A DNA stretch of 64,000 nucleotides from Actinoplanes flavus (GTDB taxonomy: Bacteria > Actinomycetota > Actinomycetes > Mycobacteriales > Micromonosporaceae). The notes beneath the pieces are model-generated. The model saw only the letters and a list, made by a program, of their open reading frames with translations. It searched no databases and was not told the DNA's origin. The stretch's first letter is position 1, and every line of letters begins with the position of its first letter. The stretch is from NCBI RefSeq assembly GCF_017592555.1, contig NZ_JAGFNS010000013.1, forward strand, positions 124,001 to 188,000, in the 5' to 3' direction. Shown here piece after piece: positions 24,614 to 32,735 of this stretch. A program made the position numbers and the translations under genes.

Positions 24614-25224
24614 CACGGCTTCTCCTCCTTCAGCGGGCCCCACTCGTTGGGCGCGGGAACGCCGGGCGGGCGCATCGGGGCACGTTTGGCCGTGCCGCCC
24701 TCCGACTCGCCCGGCTCCTTGGCGCCCGGCCACGGCTTGGCCACCCGGGCGGCCAGCACGAACTCCTTGCGCAGCGGGTGCCCCTCGAACTCCGGCGGCA
24801 GCAGCAGCGGCCGCAGGCCGGGATGCCGGGCGAAGGAGATGCCGAACATCTCGTACGTCTCCCGCTCGTGCCACGCGGCGCCCGGGTAGAGGTCCACCAG
24901 GGACTCCACCTCCGGCTGCTCCCGCGGCACCCGGGTGCGCAGCAGCAACCCGTGCCGGCGGCGGGTGGACCACAGGTGGGCCAGCACCGAGAAGCCGCCG
25001 TCCACCTCGTCCACGGCCGAGAGCCAGTCGAAGAAGTCGCAGCCCAGCGCCCCGGCGTCCCGGGCCGTCTCGGCCGCGAACCACCAACGGCCGACCGGCA
25101 CGTCGACCACCGCACGGGCGTGGCCCGGGCCGCCGCCGGAGACCTCGGCCGTCACCGAACCCGTCTCCGGATCGTCCGTCGCCAGCAGGGCGACCAGGCG
25201 CTCACCGACCTCTTCGGGCGTCAT
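24613..25224 (-). CDS. nuoC: NADH-quinone oxidoreductase subunit C
   Basis: A 203-residue 30-kDa-type subunit. The signature HERETYEMFGISFARHPGL then EFEGHPLRKEF is intact. ATG 25224 has AGGA eight bases upstream; ATG 25233 is the alternative. It is the first gene of the C-H-I-J-K-L-M-N operon and is divergent from an ECF sigma gene 64 bases away. The C-terminal 40 residues are proline-rich and family-atypical. NuoC normally works with NuoD, which is absent here. Confidence 0.95.
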   Translation of the reverse strand: MTPEEVGERLVALLATDDPETGSVTAEVSGGGPGHARAVVDVPVGRWWFAAETARDAGALGCDFFDWLSAVDEVDGGFSVLAHLWSTRRRHGLLLRTRVPREQPEVESLVDLYPGAAWHERETYEMFGISFARHPGLRPLLLPPEFEGHPLRKEFVLAARVAKPWPGAKEPGESEGGTAKRAPMRPPGVPAPNEWGPLKEEKP

Positions 25225-25288
25225 GCCGCTCATCCTATGATCTGCGCGGCGTCCGCAACCTTCCGCCGGGCACGCGCGTGTAGTCGCC

Positions 25289-25834
25289 GTGACAGCCATC
25301 GCCGACCACCGATCGGAGACGCCGGCCGCCGTGCACCACGATCCACCGACGTTCGATGAGATCTACGCCGCGCACTACCCGCGGCTGACCGTGCAGCTGT
25401 ACGCGTACTTCGGTGACCGCCAGGAGGCCCAGGACGTCGTCCAGGAGGCCTTCTGCCGGGCACTGTCCCGGTGGTCCGCGATCTCCCGGTACGACGACCC
25501 GGCCGCCTGGGTCCGCCGTACCGCCTGGAACCTGGCGGTGAGCCGGTGGCGCCGGGCCCGTACCGCCCTGAACTTCCTGCGTAGACAGCGCACCGAGGAA
25601 CCCCAGCTGGAGGGCCCGACCGGTGAGTGGGTGGCGCTGGTCGCCGCCCTGGCCGAACTGCCGGACGCCCAGCGGCGCGCCATGGTGCTGCACTACCTGG
25701 GCGACCTGACGATCGCCGAGATCGCCGAGCGGGAGGGCGTGGCCCAGGGGACGGTCAAGTCCTGGCTGCACCGGGCGCGCGGCACGCTCGCCGGAATGCT
25801 CGGCACCGATGCGGAGGGGGTGACCCATGTCTGA
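25289..25834 (+). CDS. ECF-type RNA polymerase sigma factor
   Basis: A 181-residue sigma-70 family protein. Region 2 spans about residues 23-90 (FDEIYAAHYPRLTVQLYAYF; DVVQEAFCRAL; AAWVRRTAWNLAVSRWRR) and region 4 about 122-170 (LPDAQRRAMVLHYLGDLTIA; VAQGTVKSWLHRARGTL). It overlaps the next gene by eight bases, suggesting that the downstream membrane protein controls it as an anti-sigma-like partner. GTG 25289 is used; a later GTG (VHHDPPTF) is possible. Target promoters unknown. Confidence 0.93.
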   Translation: MTAIADHRSETPAAVHHDPPTFDEIYAAHYPRLTVQLYAYFGDRQEAQDVVQEAFCRALSRWSAISRYDDPAAWVRRTAWNLAVSRWRRARTALNFLRRQRTEEPQLEGPTGEWVALVAALAELPDAQRRAMVLHYLGDLTIAEIAEREGVAQGTVKSWLHRARGTLAGMLGTDAEGVTHV

Positions 25835-26774
25835 CCAGATCGAGGAGATCTTCGCGCGGACCCGCCCGACCGCGATCCAGGCGATCCGGCCGCCGGGCGC
25901 CGAGGCGGCCCGCCGCACGGTGCGGATCCGCCGCCGGCGCCGGGTCGTGGGCCTCGCCGCCGTCGTGGTGCTCGCCGTCGTCGGTGGCGTGGTGACCAGG
26001 ATGTCGCCGGCGCCTCCCCCCGAACTCCCCGCCGACCCGGTGCGGATGACGCAGACCGCCAAGGTCGCGCTGGGTACGTCCGCCCTGCCGGCCGCCTTGG
26101 AGAAGGCCGCCGAGGTGACGCCGACATGGTCGTCGTCGAGCCCGGTCTACCACGGTGAGCTGACCCTGCGTGCCGCCTGCGCCGGGGCCGGCGAGATCAC
26201 GCTCGCCGTCGTGGGCAATCCGGGCGGCGAATCCTCGCAGACCGAGCCCTTCGAGCTGGCCCGGCTCAAGGTGCCCTGCTCGCCACAACCGGAACCGGTG
26301 GAGACCGCGTTCGAGCCGAGCGGCGCCATCAGCCTCGATTACAAGATCGTGGAAAGCACGATCGCTTCCCGCTCCGGGTTCGCCTACCGGCTCACCAGCG
26401 ACACCGGTAAACCGTTCGCCATGGGAGACGACCAGGCGAACCCGACGGCCGCGCTGCACCTGACGTCCGACGAAGGTTTCGGGACCGGCGGCAGCCTCAC
26501 CGCCCGCCGACCCGGCTGGAAGGATGACCTTCCCAGCCACGTCGGCGGTGACTTCCGGATCCTCGCCGCCTGCACCGGGGACGGCACGCTCGTCGTGGAG
26601 ATCCTGAAGAAGTCCGGGAAGGTGGTCGACACGGTGCGGGTGCCGTGCCACTGGCCGCCGAAACGGTACGACTTCGAACCGGCCCGGGGCACCGGAGATC
26701 TCTACTACCGGATCTCGTACCAGCACATCACGATGCCCTCGACCGACTTCGCCGTGCAGTTCGTCCCCAAGTAG
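25827..26774 (+). CDS. Single-pass membrane protein, likely anti-sigma partner
   Basis: A 315-residue protein with a short cytoplasmic N-terminus (about 40 residues, ending in a run of arginines, RTVRIRRRRR), one membrane segment (about 44-62) and a large extracytoplasmic beta-rich domain with four cysteines. No zinc-binding anti-sigma motif is visible in the N-terminus, so the anti-sigma role rests on the overlap with the sigma gene. The extracellular domain may sense a signal. No named family is recognised. Confidence 0.85.
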   Translation: MSDQIEEIFARTRPTAIQAIRPPGAEAARRTVRIRRRRRVVGLAAVVVLAVVGGVVTRMSPAPPPELPADPVRMTQTAKVALGTSALPAALEKAAEVTPTWSSSSPVYHGELTLRAACAGAGEITLAVVGNPGGESSQTEPFELARLKVPCSPQPEPVETAFEPSGAISLDYKIVESTIASRSGFAYRLTSDTGKPFAMGDDQANPTAALHLTSDEGFGTGGSLTARRPGWKDDLPSHVGGDFRILAACTGDGTLVVEILKKSGKVVDTVRVPCHWPPKRYDFEPARGTGDLYYRISYQHITMPSTDFAVQFVPK

Positions 26775-26778
26775 CCGT

Positions 26779-28080
26779 CTACAGGCCGGGGAGGCGGCCG
26801 TTGCGGAACACGTCGACGAAGTCCTGGTGGTCCTCGCGGGCCTGGTCACCGTACCGGTGCGCGAACTCCACCAGGTGCCGGACGAACCCGGCCTCGTCCT
26901 TGTCGACGACCGCGACGATCGCCTCCTCGGTGGAGAAGTCGACCAGGTCGTGGCTCGACTCGTCGTCGGCGACCGAATGCATCCGGGCCACCGCGCGGCC
27001 CAGATCGGCGACCACCCCGGTCAGCTCCTCCGGCTCGCTCACATCGGACCAGTCGAGATCCGCGGCGTACGGGGACACCTCGGCCACCAGCTGACCCACC
27101 CCGTCCAGCTCGGTGTAGCCCAGCCACGGGTCGGCGTGCGCCTGGAGGGCCCGCTGCGACTCACTCGTCCGGTGGCCCTGGTGCTGGAAGTAGCCGCGCA
27201 CCCGCTCGTCGTCGATCCACCGGGCCACGGCCGGGACCTGCGCCTGCTTCATGTAGATGATCACGTCGTTCTCGAGGGCCTCGGTGTGCCCCTCGAGCAG
27301 CAGGTTGTACGACGGCAGCCCGGCCGACCCGATCCCGACACCCTTGCGCAGCTTGATGTCCTTGATGCGCAGCGACACCGTCCGGGAGCCCCGCGGCAGC
27401 GTGTCCAGATAACGGTCGAACGCCTCCCGGACCTTGGCGTGGGTGACCGTGTCCACCTCGTAGACGCCGTCGCCCATCGAGAACCGGCGGTCGAAGTCGT
27501 CGATCGTGGTCTGCTCGCCGAGCAGGTCGACCCGGGTGTTGAGCCGGGCCTGCTGGAGCACCCGCCGCAGCACACCCGTCGCGTTCTCCAAGGTGATCGA
27601 GCCGATCGCGTCGTCACCCCCCTGGGCGATGGCCCGCAACTCGGTCAGGTACGCCTGCGCGAACGTGGTCACCAGCGCCGTGATGGCGTCGTCGGACAAC
27701 GCCTTCGAATAGCCGATCAGCGCGACACTGGCCGCAAACCGCTTCAGATCCCAGCTGTACGGGCCGACGTACGCCTCGTCGAAGTCGTTGACGTTGAAGA
27801 CCAGGCGACCGGACGAGTTCATGTACGTGCCGAAGTTCTCGGCGTGCAGGTCACCGTGGATCCAGACCCGGCTGGTGCGCTCGTCGAGAAAACTGTCGTC
27901 GCGGTGGTCACCGGTCAGGTCCGCGTAGAACAGCGAGGCGCTGCCGCGGTAGAACGCGAACGGCGAGGCCGCCATCTTCCGGAACTTACGGCGGAACGCG
28001 GGCGGATCGAGCGCCATCAGCTCACCGAACTCGCGGGTGAGGACATCGATGATGAAGTCTGCTCGGGACTGAGAACCCAT
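26779..28080 (-). CDS. DUF2252 protein
   Basis: A 433-residue DUF2252 protein. The kinase-like signature VWIHGDLHAENFG is followed by FNVNDFDEAYVGPYSWDLKR, matching the HGDxHxxN and D-F-D motifs of aminoglycoside-phosphotransferase-like folds. Substrate unknown. ATG 28080 is chosen because the family begins MGSQSRADFIIDVL-like here; the longer frame to 28413 overlaps hemC antisense and is rejected. It is divergent from hemC with 49 bases between starts. Confidence 0.93.
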   Translation of the reverse strand: MGSQSRADFIIDVLTREFGELMALDPPAFRRKFRKMAASPFAFYRGSASLFYADLTGDHRDDSFLDERTSRVWIHGDLHAENFGTYMNSSGRLVFNVNDFDEAYVGPYSWDLKRFAASVALIGYSKALSDDAITALVTTFAQAYLTELRAIAQGGDDAIGSITLENATGVLRRVLQQARLNTRVDLLGEQTTIDDFDRRFSMGDGVYEVDTVTHAKVREAFDRYLDTLPRGSRTVSLRIKDIKLRKGVGIGSAGLPSYNLLLEGHTEALENDVIIYMKQAQVPAVARWIDDERVRGYFQHQGHRTSESQRALQAHADPWLGYTELDGVGQLVAEVSPYAADLDWSDVSEPEELTGVVADLGRAVARMHSVADDESSHDLVDFSTEEAIVAVVDKDEAGFVRHLVEFAHRYGDQAREDHQDFVDVFRNGRLPGL

Positions 28081-28129
28081 GCGGGTCACGCTACTCACTG
28101 ATCCGCCGTCAGCCGCTACCCTTTCCGCT

Positions 28130-29050
28130 ATGCCCGCATCACGCCTGCTGCGTATCGGCACCCGATCCTCACCGATGGCCCTCGCCCAGGTCGAGCGTGT
28201 CCGCCGGATGCTCGCCGAGCGGCGACCGGAGGTGACCGTCGAAGTGGTGCCCCTCACCACCAGCGGCGACCGATGGCAGGGGGCGCTCTCCGAGCTGGGC
28301 GGCAAGGGGGCCTTCACCAAGGAGGTCGACCAGGCGCTGCTGGACGGGCGGGCCGACCTGGCCGTGCACTGCGTCAAGGACGTCCCCGGTGACCGGCCGG
28401 CGCCCGCGGGCACCGTGTTCGCCGCCTACCTGAGCCGGGACGACGTCCGGGACTGCCTGGTTCACCCGGGCGGGCGAAGCATCGACGAGCTGCCGGCGGG
28501 GGCGCGAATCGGGACGTCGGCCGTCCGCCGCATCGCCCAGCTCGCCCTGCACTGGCCGCACCTGGTCCCGGTGCCGATCCGCGGAAACGCCAACTCTCGC
28601 CTGGCCCGGCTCGACGCGGGAGAGTACGACGCGCTGCTCCTCGCGGTCTCCGGCCTGCACCGCATCGAACAGCCCGACCGGATCACCCACCCGATCGGGG
28701 TGGACACGTTCGTGCCCGCGGTCGGGTCCGGCACGCTCGTGCTGCAATGCCGTCAGCAGGACGAGGCCGCCCTGGAGATCGCGGCCGCCCTCGGCGACCG
28801 GCGCACCGAGCGGGAGACCGAGGCCGAGCGGACCATGCTGCACATCCTCCAGGGCAGCTGCCATTCGCCGATCGGCGGCTACGCGCGCACCGAGCCGGAC
28901 GGGCGGATCAGCCTGCGGGCCCGGGTGATCAGCCTGGACGGCAAGACCGTGCTGGACGCGCACGAGTGGGCCGCCGACCCGGTGGTGCTCGGGACGTCGG
29001 TGGCCGCGTCGCTGCTGCGCCAGGGCGCCCGGGAGATCCTCGAGAGCTGA
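28130..29050 (+). CDS. hemC: Porphobilinogen deaminase (hydroxymethylbilane synthase)
   Basis: A 306-residue heme-pathway enzyme that polymerises four porphobilinogens to hydroxymethylbilane. Substrate-binding pieces are RIGTRSSPMALAQ, the KGAFTKEVD loop, AVHCVKDVP and GARIGTSAVRRIAQL. The dipyrromethane cofactor cysteine is Cys244 in LQGSCHSPIGGY. ATG 28130 fits the family start. No other heme-biosynthesis gene is visible in the window; hemC stands alone, so it could be a second copy, but I cannot tell. It converges on nuoB across a tandem repeat. Confidence 0.95.
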   Translation: MPASRLLRIGTRSSPMALAQVERVRRMLAERRPEVTVEVVPLTTSGDRWQGALSELGGKGAFTKEVDQALLDGRADLAVHCVKDVPGDRPAPAGTVFAAYLSRDDVRDCLVHPGGRSIDELPAGARIGTSAVRRIAQLALHWPHLVPVPIRGNANSRLARLDAGEYDALLLAVSGLHRIEQPDRITHPIGVDTFVPAVGSGTLVLQCRQQDEAALEIAAALGDRRTERETEAERTMLHILQGSCHSPIGGYARTEPDGRISLRARVISLDGKTVLDAHEWAADPVVLGTSVAASLLRQGAREILES

Positions 29051-29062
29051 GCCCCCGGCCTC

Positions 29063-29158
29063 CTGGCTCGGCGGACGGGCCACCCTCTAGCTAGGCGGGC
29101 GAACCAGCTTCTAGCTAGGCGGGCGCACCACCTTCTAGCTAGGCGGACGGACCACCGG
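29063..29158. repeat. Four 24-base tandem repeats at the convergent hemC/nuoB ends
   Basis: Units start at 29063 (degenerate), 29087, 29111 and 29135 with an exact 24-base period. The core CTAGCTAGGCGG is identical in the last three. The last unit is the 3' end of nuoB, including its TAG stop; the others look like duplicates of it that lie outside the coding frame. It is a minisatellite, not CRISPR: there are no unique spacers. Confidence 0.9.
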
Positions 29159-29656
29159 GGCGGTCAGTGCCAGCGGATCGGGCCGGTGGACGCCGCCCGG
29201 GCCGGACCGCTCGGCGGCGATCTTCTCCTGGAGGCGCAGGATGCCGTGCAGCAGCGCCTCCGGCCGGGGCGGGCAGCCGGGTACGTAGACGTCGACCGGG
29301 ATGATCTGGTCGACGCCCTTCGTGACCGAGTACGAATCCCAATACGGCCCGCCGCAGTTCGAGCAGGAGCCGAAGGAGATCACGTACTTCGGCTCGGGCA
29401 TCTGGTCGTAAAGCCGCTTGATGGCCGGTGCCATCTTGTCGGTGACCGTGCCGGAGACCACCATGAGGTCGGCCTGGCGCGGCCCGTGCGCGAACGGGAT
29501 CACTCCGAGCCGCATGAAGTCGTGCCGCGCCATGCTGGAGGCGATGAACTCGATCGCACAGCAGGCCAGCCCGAAGTTGAACACCCAGAGCGAATAGCGG
29601 CGCCCCCAGTTCAGCACGAACCGGATGGGTTCTCCGAGCACTCCAGGAAGGGCCAC
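29135..29656 (-). CDS. nuoB: NADH-quinone oxidoreductase subunit B (detached copy)
   Basis: A 173-residue subunit with the cluster N2 cysteines intact: FGLACCAIEF, GSCSNCGGPY and PGCPPRPEALL. NuoB passes electrons to quinone. GTG 29656 is used. It lies 4 kb from the nuoC-N operon on the same strand, separated by hemC and three other genes, instead of beside nuoC. Its last codons form one unit of the 24-base repeat. The C-terminal tail after the domain (about 20 residues, VHRPDPLALTAPVVRPP) is atypical. Confidence 0.94.
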   Translation of the reverse strand: MALPGVLGEPIRFVLNWGRRYSLWVFNFGLACCAIEFIASSMARHDFMRLGVIPFAHGPRQADLMVVSGTVTDKMAPAIKRLYDQMPEPKYVISFGSCSNCGGPYWDSYSVTKGVDQIIPVDVYVPGCPPRPEALLHGILRLQEKIAAERSGPGGVHRPDPLALTAPVVRPPS

Positions 29657-29863
29657 GGCGTCAACCTACTGCATCCGGGTACGGCTCGCTGAGCGTCATC
29701 GGGGTGCGCGCCACCTCGAGCACCCGCTCCGGGAAGCCCGGCCCCTCGGTGTAGTAGCGCGCCCGGGTCCGCCCTCGATACCAGCCAGGACCTGCTGGTC
29801 AGCAGCGCTCAGGGCGGGCGTAGGGAACAGCATCTCGCAAGCCTGCTTGACCTGATGAATGCG
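29657..29863 (-). pseudogene. Possible gene remnant between nuoB and a decarboxylase
   Basis: On the minus strand one frame reads QVKQACEMLFPTPALSAADQ and another, after a shift near 29760, reads ARYYTEGPGFPERVLEVART to a stop at about 29664. The two together look like the frameshifted C-terminal part of a gene, but I do not recognise a family and the case rests on coding-like composition only. Confidence 0.25.
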
Positions 29864-31282
29864 TCATTGCGTCATTGGTCGCTGGAGGAAGCTCAGGAAG
29901 CCGGTGAGGAGGGCTTCCCGGAGCGCGGGAGGCGCGGCGTTCAGGATGGAATTCACCATGGCCATCTGGGTGAAGTCGCCGCCGGCCAGGCCCAGGCCCT
30001 CGGCCAGCGAGGCGATCAGCTCTGGGGTGATCATCTCGGGGGTGAGTGGGGGCAGCTCGGGCAGCTCGACCGGACCACGGGCCCTGGCCGCCGCGACCGC
30101 AGCGGTCAGGTCGGGGGCGAAGTCGGCGACGGTCTCGTGGACCGCGGCCGTCACCGTGAGGTGGATGGTCGGCGGGAGATCGGCATAGGCCATCTGGGGC
30201 TGGGTGTGCCAGCCGCGCGCCGCCAGCTCGTCGGCCAGGACGAACAGATCGACGCCGTCGGCGGCCAGGCAGACCACGCTGGTCTCGGGTGGGGCGTAGA
30301 GGCGGACGCCGTCGGTCTCCTCGACCGCGGCGGCCAGCATCGCGACCGCCTCGCGGGTGCGGGTGGCCAACTCCAGGTAGCCGGTGTCGCCGATGGAGCG
30401 CAGCGTGGCGAAGGCCGCGGCGATCGGGCCGCCCGAGCGGGTGGACGAGATCACCGGGTTGATCATGGTGTAGCCGGGCCAGTCGGCGTAGGCGAAATAT
30501 TGCGGGCGGCGCAGCGCCTCGTCGCGGTGCAGGAGGATCGAGACGCCCTTCGGCGCATACGCGTATTTGTGCAGGTCGACCGAGATGCTGGTGACGCCGG
30601 GCACGGCGAGGTCGAAATCAGGCAGGTCGGCACCGAGCCGGCGCAGATAGGGCAGGATCCAGCCACCGAAGCACGCGTCCACGTGGAATCGCACGCCACG
30701 CTCGGCGGCGATGGCCGCCAGCTCGGGGATCGGATCGACCACGCCGTGCGCATAGCTCGGGGCGGAGGCCGCGACCAGCACGGTCTCCGGGGTGATCGCG
30801 GCGGCCATCGCCACCGGGTCGGCCCGCAGATCCTTCACCGGCACGGTGTCGAGCTCCACCCGCAGGTAGTGCGCGGCCTTCGCGAAGGCGGCGTGTGCCG
30901 TGGCCGGGACGACCAGGCGTGGCCTGGCGATCTCGGGATGGGCGTCGCGGGCCGCCTTGACCGCCAGGATCAGCGACTCCGTCCCGCCGCTGGTCACGCT
31001 GCCGACCGTCTCCGGGCCGCCGTGCAGCACCGTGGCGGCCGCGGCGACCAGGGCGTTCTCCATCGCGAGCAGGGAGGGGAAGGCGGTCGGGTCGAGGCCG
31101 TTGACGTGTGCGGACGTGGCGTGGGCGGCCCGGGCCAGGTCGTCCAGGCCGTCCAGAGCGGGGTCGTAGACATAGGCGAAGAGGCGCCCGCCGTGCGTCG
31201 GCAGATCACCGCCGCGCAGCTCACGCAGCTCGGCGAGGATCTGCTCGCCCGGCACGCCCTTCTCCGGCAGCGCATCGATCAT
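29864..31282 (-). CDS. PLP-dependent decarboxylase/lyase (sphingosine-1-phosphate-lyase/MfnA-like)
   Basis: A 472-residue fold-type I PLP enzyme. SVTSGGTESL (95-104) binds the cofactor phosphate, HVDACFGG (200-207) holds the aspartate that contacts the pyridine nitrogen, and the Schiff-base lysine is Lys239 in DLHKYAYAPKG. This combination is that of the sphingosine-1-phosphate lyase and tyrosine/aspartate decarboxylase group. The exact substrate cannot be assigned. ATG 31282 is chosen; the frame extends upstream without support. It is followed by the MFS gene on its 5' side in the same direction (28-base gap). Confidence 0.9.
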   Translation of the reverse strand: MIDALPEKGVPGEQILAELRELRGGDLPTHGGRLFAYVYDPALDGLDDLARAAHATSAHVNGLDPTAFPSLLAMENALVAAAATVLHGGPETVGSVTSGGTESLILAVKAARDAHPEIARPRLVVPATAHAAFAKAAHYLRVELDTVPVKDLRADPVAMAAAITPETVLVAASAPSYAHGVVDPIPELAAIAAERGVRFHVDACFGGWILPYLRRLGADLPDFDLAVPGVTSISVDLHKYAYAPKGVSILLHRDEALRRPQYFAYADWPGYTMINPVISSTRSGGPIAAAFATLRSIGDTGYLELATRTREAVAMLAAAVEETDGVRLYAPPETSVVCLAADGVDLFVLADELAARGWHTQPQMAYADLPPTIHLTVTAAVHETVADFAPDLTAAVAAARARGPVELPELPPLTPEMITPELIASLAEGLGLAGGDFTQMAMVNSILNAAPPALREALLTGFLSFLQRPMTQ

Positions 31283-31310
31283 GCCCGCGACGCTACCCCG
31301 CCCCGGGCGG

Positions 31311-32687
31311 CTACTTCTCGGTTGTCCACACCGGCGAGTTGTCCACAGGCCCACCGGCGGCGGCGGTCCGGTCGTCGTAGCGTCGCAGCACCAGCACGGC
31401 CAGGCCGACCAGCAGAGCCGGGACGACCGTGAAGCCCAGCAGCACCCCGAGCCGTGCCGTGTCGCTCTGCACGGCCGACTCGCCGGTGGCCGACGAGACG
31501 TAACCGAAGATTTGGAGGATCAATGCGTAGATACCGGGGCCGAGCGCCAGCCCGAGAGTCTCCCCCGCGGTCCACAGGCCGGTGAAGACGCCGGCCTGGC
31601 GGCGGCCGGTGCGCTCGGTGTCGTGCGCGATGCAGTCCGGCAGCATGGCCATGGCGAACACCTGCTGACCCGCGTAACCGGCGCCGACCACCGCGACGAT
31701 CAGATAGACCGCGACGCCGGGCAGAGCCGGGGCGGCGAGCAGGATCAGGGCACCGGTGGCGAAGAGCAGCGATGCGGCCACGAGCGAGCGCAGTTTGCCG
31801 TGCCGCTTCCCGATCGCCGTCCAGAGCGGCATGACCAGCAGAGCCGGGCCGACGAAGGCGGCGAAGAGGAAGGTCGCTCCGGCCTCCTGGACGATCACGT
31901 GGTCGGCGAAGTACTTGACGCCGGCCAGCATGGTGCCGATGCCGGCGGCCTGCACGACCCAGCAGATCAGCAGAGCGAGGAAGGGGGCGTTGCCGGCCGC
32001 CACACGCAGTTGGGCGCGGAGACTCGGCTCGGCGGCGGTGGCCCTGTGAGTGAGTGCTCCACGCGTACCGAAGAAGGTGGCGAGCGTGCCCGCGACGATG
32101 AGTGAGCCGATGAACGCGCCGGACCACCGGTGGCCCTCGCGGCCGCCTCCGGTCATGTCGACCACCAGCGGCGCGAGTGCGCCGGAGACCAGGATGGTCA
32201 GCGCCAGGACGGCGACCCGCCAGGTCATCAGCCGGGTGCGCTCGGCGTAGCCGTCGGTCAGTTCGGCCGGCATCGCCACGTAGGGCACCTGGAAGAAGGC
32301 GAAGGCGGTGGCCGCCGCGAGGAAGGCGAAGGCGACGTAGGCGCCCGAGGCGGTCCCGCCGGGGAACGGCGCCGCGAAGATCGCCGCGAAGAGGAGCCCC
32401 AGCAGCAGGCCCGCCACCAGCAGGAACGGCCGGCGGGACCCGGTGCGGTCGGAGATCCGGCCGGCCACCGGGTTGACCATGACGTCCCACGCCTTCGGAA
32501 GGAGGACCAGCAATCCGGCCACACCCGCGGCAACACCCAGCGTGTCGGTCAGATAAGGCAGAAGAAGCAAACCGGGCACCGTGCCGAAGGCGCCGGTGAC
32601 CACCGAACCGAGGGCATACCCAGCTAAAACGCCACGGGGAAGAGCACTCGTCCGGGTTACCTCGGGAGGGGGACCACTGGTCGTCAT
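31311..32687 (-). CDS. MFS/GPH-family transporter
   Basis: A 458-residue transporter with 12 membrane segments. The pattern KAWDVMVNPVAGRISDRTGS is that of the glycoside-pentoside-hexuronide (MelB-like) cation symporters, and FQVPYVAMPAELT is the matching helix. It lies just upstream of the PLP decarboxylase gene and may import its substrate or act on sugars; this is inference. ATG 32687 is used. Its 3' end contains two DnaA-box-like sites. Confidence 0.9.
   Translation of the reverse strand: MTTSGPPPEVTRTSALPRGVLAGYALGSVVTGAFGTVPGLLLLPYLTDTLGVAAGVAGLLVLLPKAWDVMVNPVAGRISDRTGSRRPFLLVAGLLLGLLFAAIFAAPFPGGTASGAYVAFAFLAAATAFAFFQVPYVAMPAELTDGYAERTRLMTWRVAVLALTILVSGALAPLVVDMTGGGREGHRWSGAFIGSLIVAGTLATFFGTRGALTHRATAAEPSLRAQLRVAAGNAPFLALLICWVVQAAGIGTMLAGVKYFADHVIVQEAGATFLFAAFVGPALLVMPLWTAIGKRHGKLRSLVAASLLFATGALILLAAPALPGVAVYLIVAVVGAGYAGQQVFAMAMLPDCIAHDTERTGRRQAGVFTGLWTAGETLGLALGPGIYALILQIFGYVSSATGESAVQSDTARLGVLLGFTVVPALLVGLAVLVLRRYDDRTAAAGGPVDNSPVWTTEK
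31322..31347 (+). promoter_or_regulatory. Two DnaA-box-like sites 17 bases apart
   Basis: TTGTCCACA occurs at 31322-31330 and 31339-31347, both perfect matches to the actinobacterial DnaA box, in the same orientation and 17 bases apart. They overlap the 3' end of the MFS gene (residues SPVW). A pair with the same spacing occurs at 62802. Binding by DnaA is inferred. Confidence 0.5.
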
Positions 32688-32735
32688 CGACGCGCATCGT
32701 AACCAAGATCGGCCGGATCCTTCTACGCTCGCCGC

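Noticed and set aside
28079..28129. Upstream extension of hemC from the GTG-like frame at 28079
   Set aside because: It overlaps the DUF2252 start region and adds residues not found in porphobilinogen deaminases; ATG 28130 fits the family start.
29063..29158. CRISPR array
   Set aside because: Contiguous 24-base units without unique spacers; it is a minisatellite.
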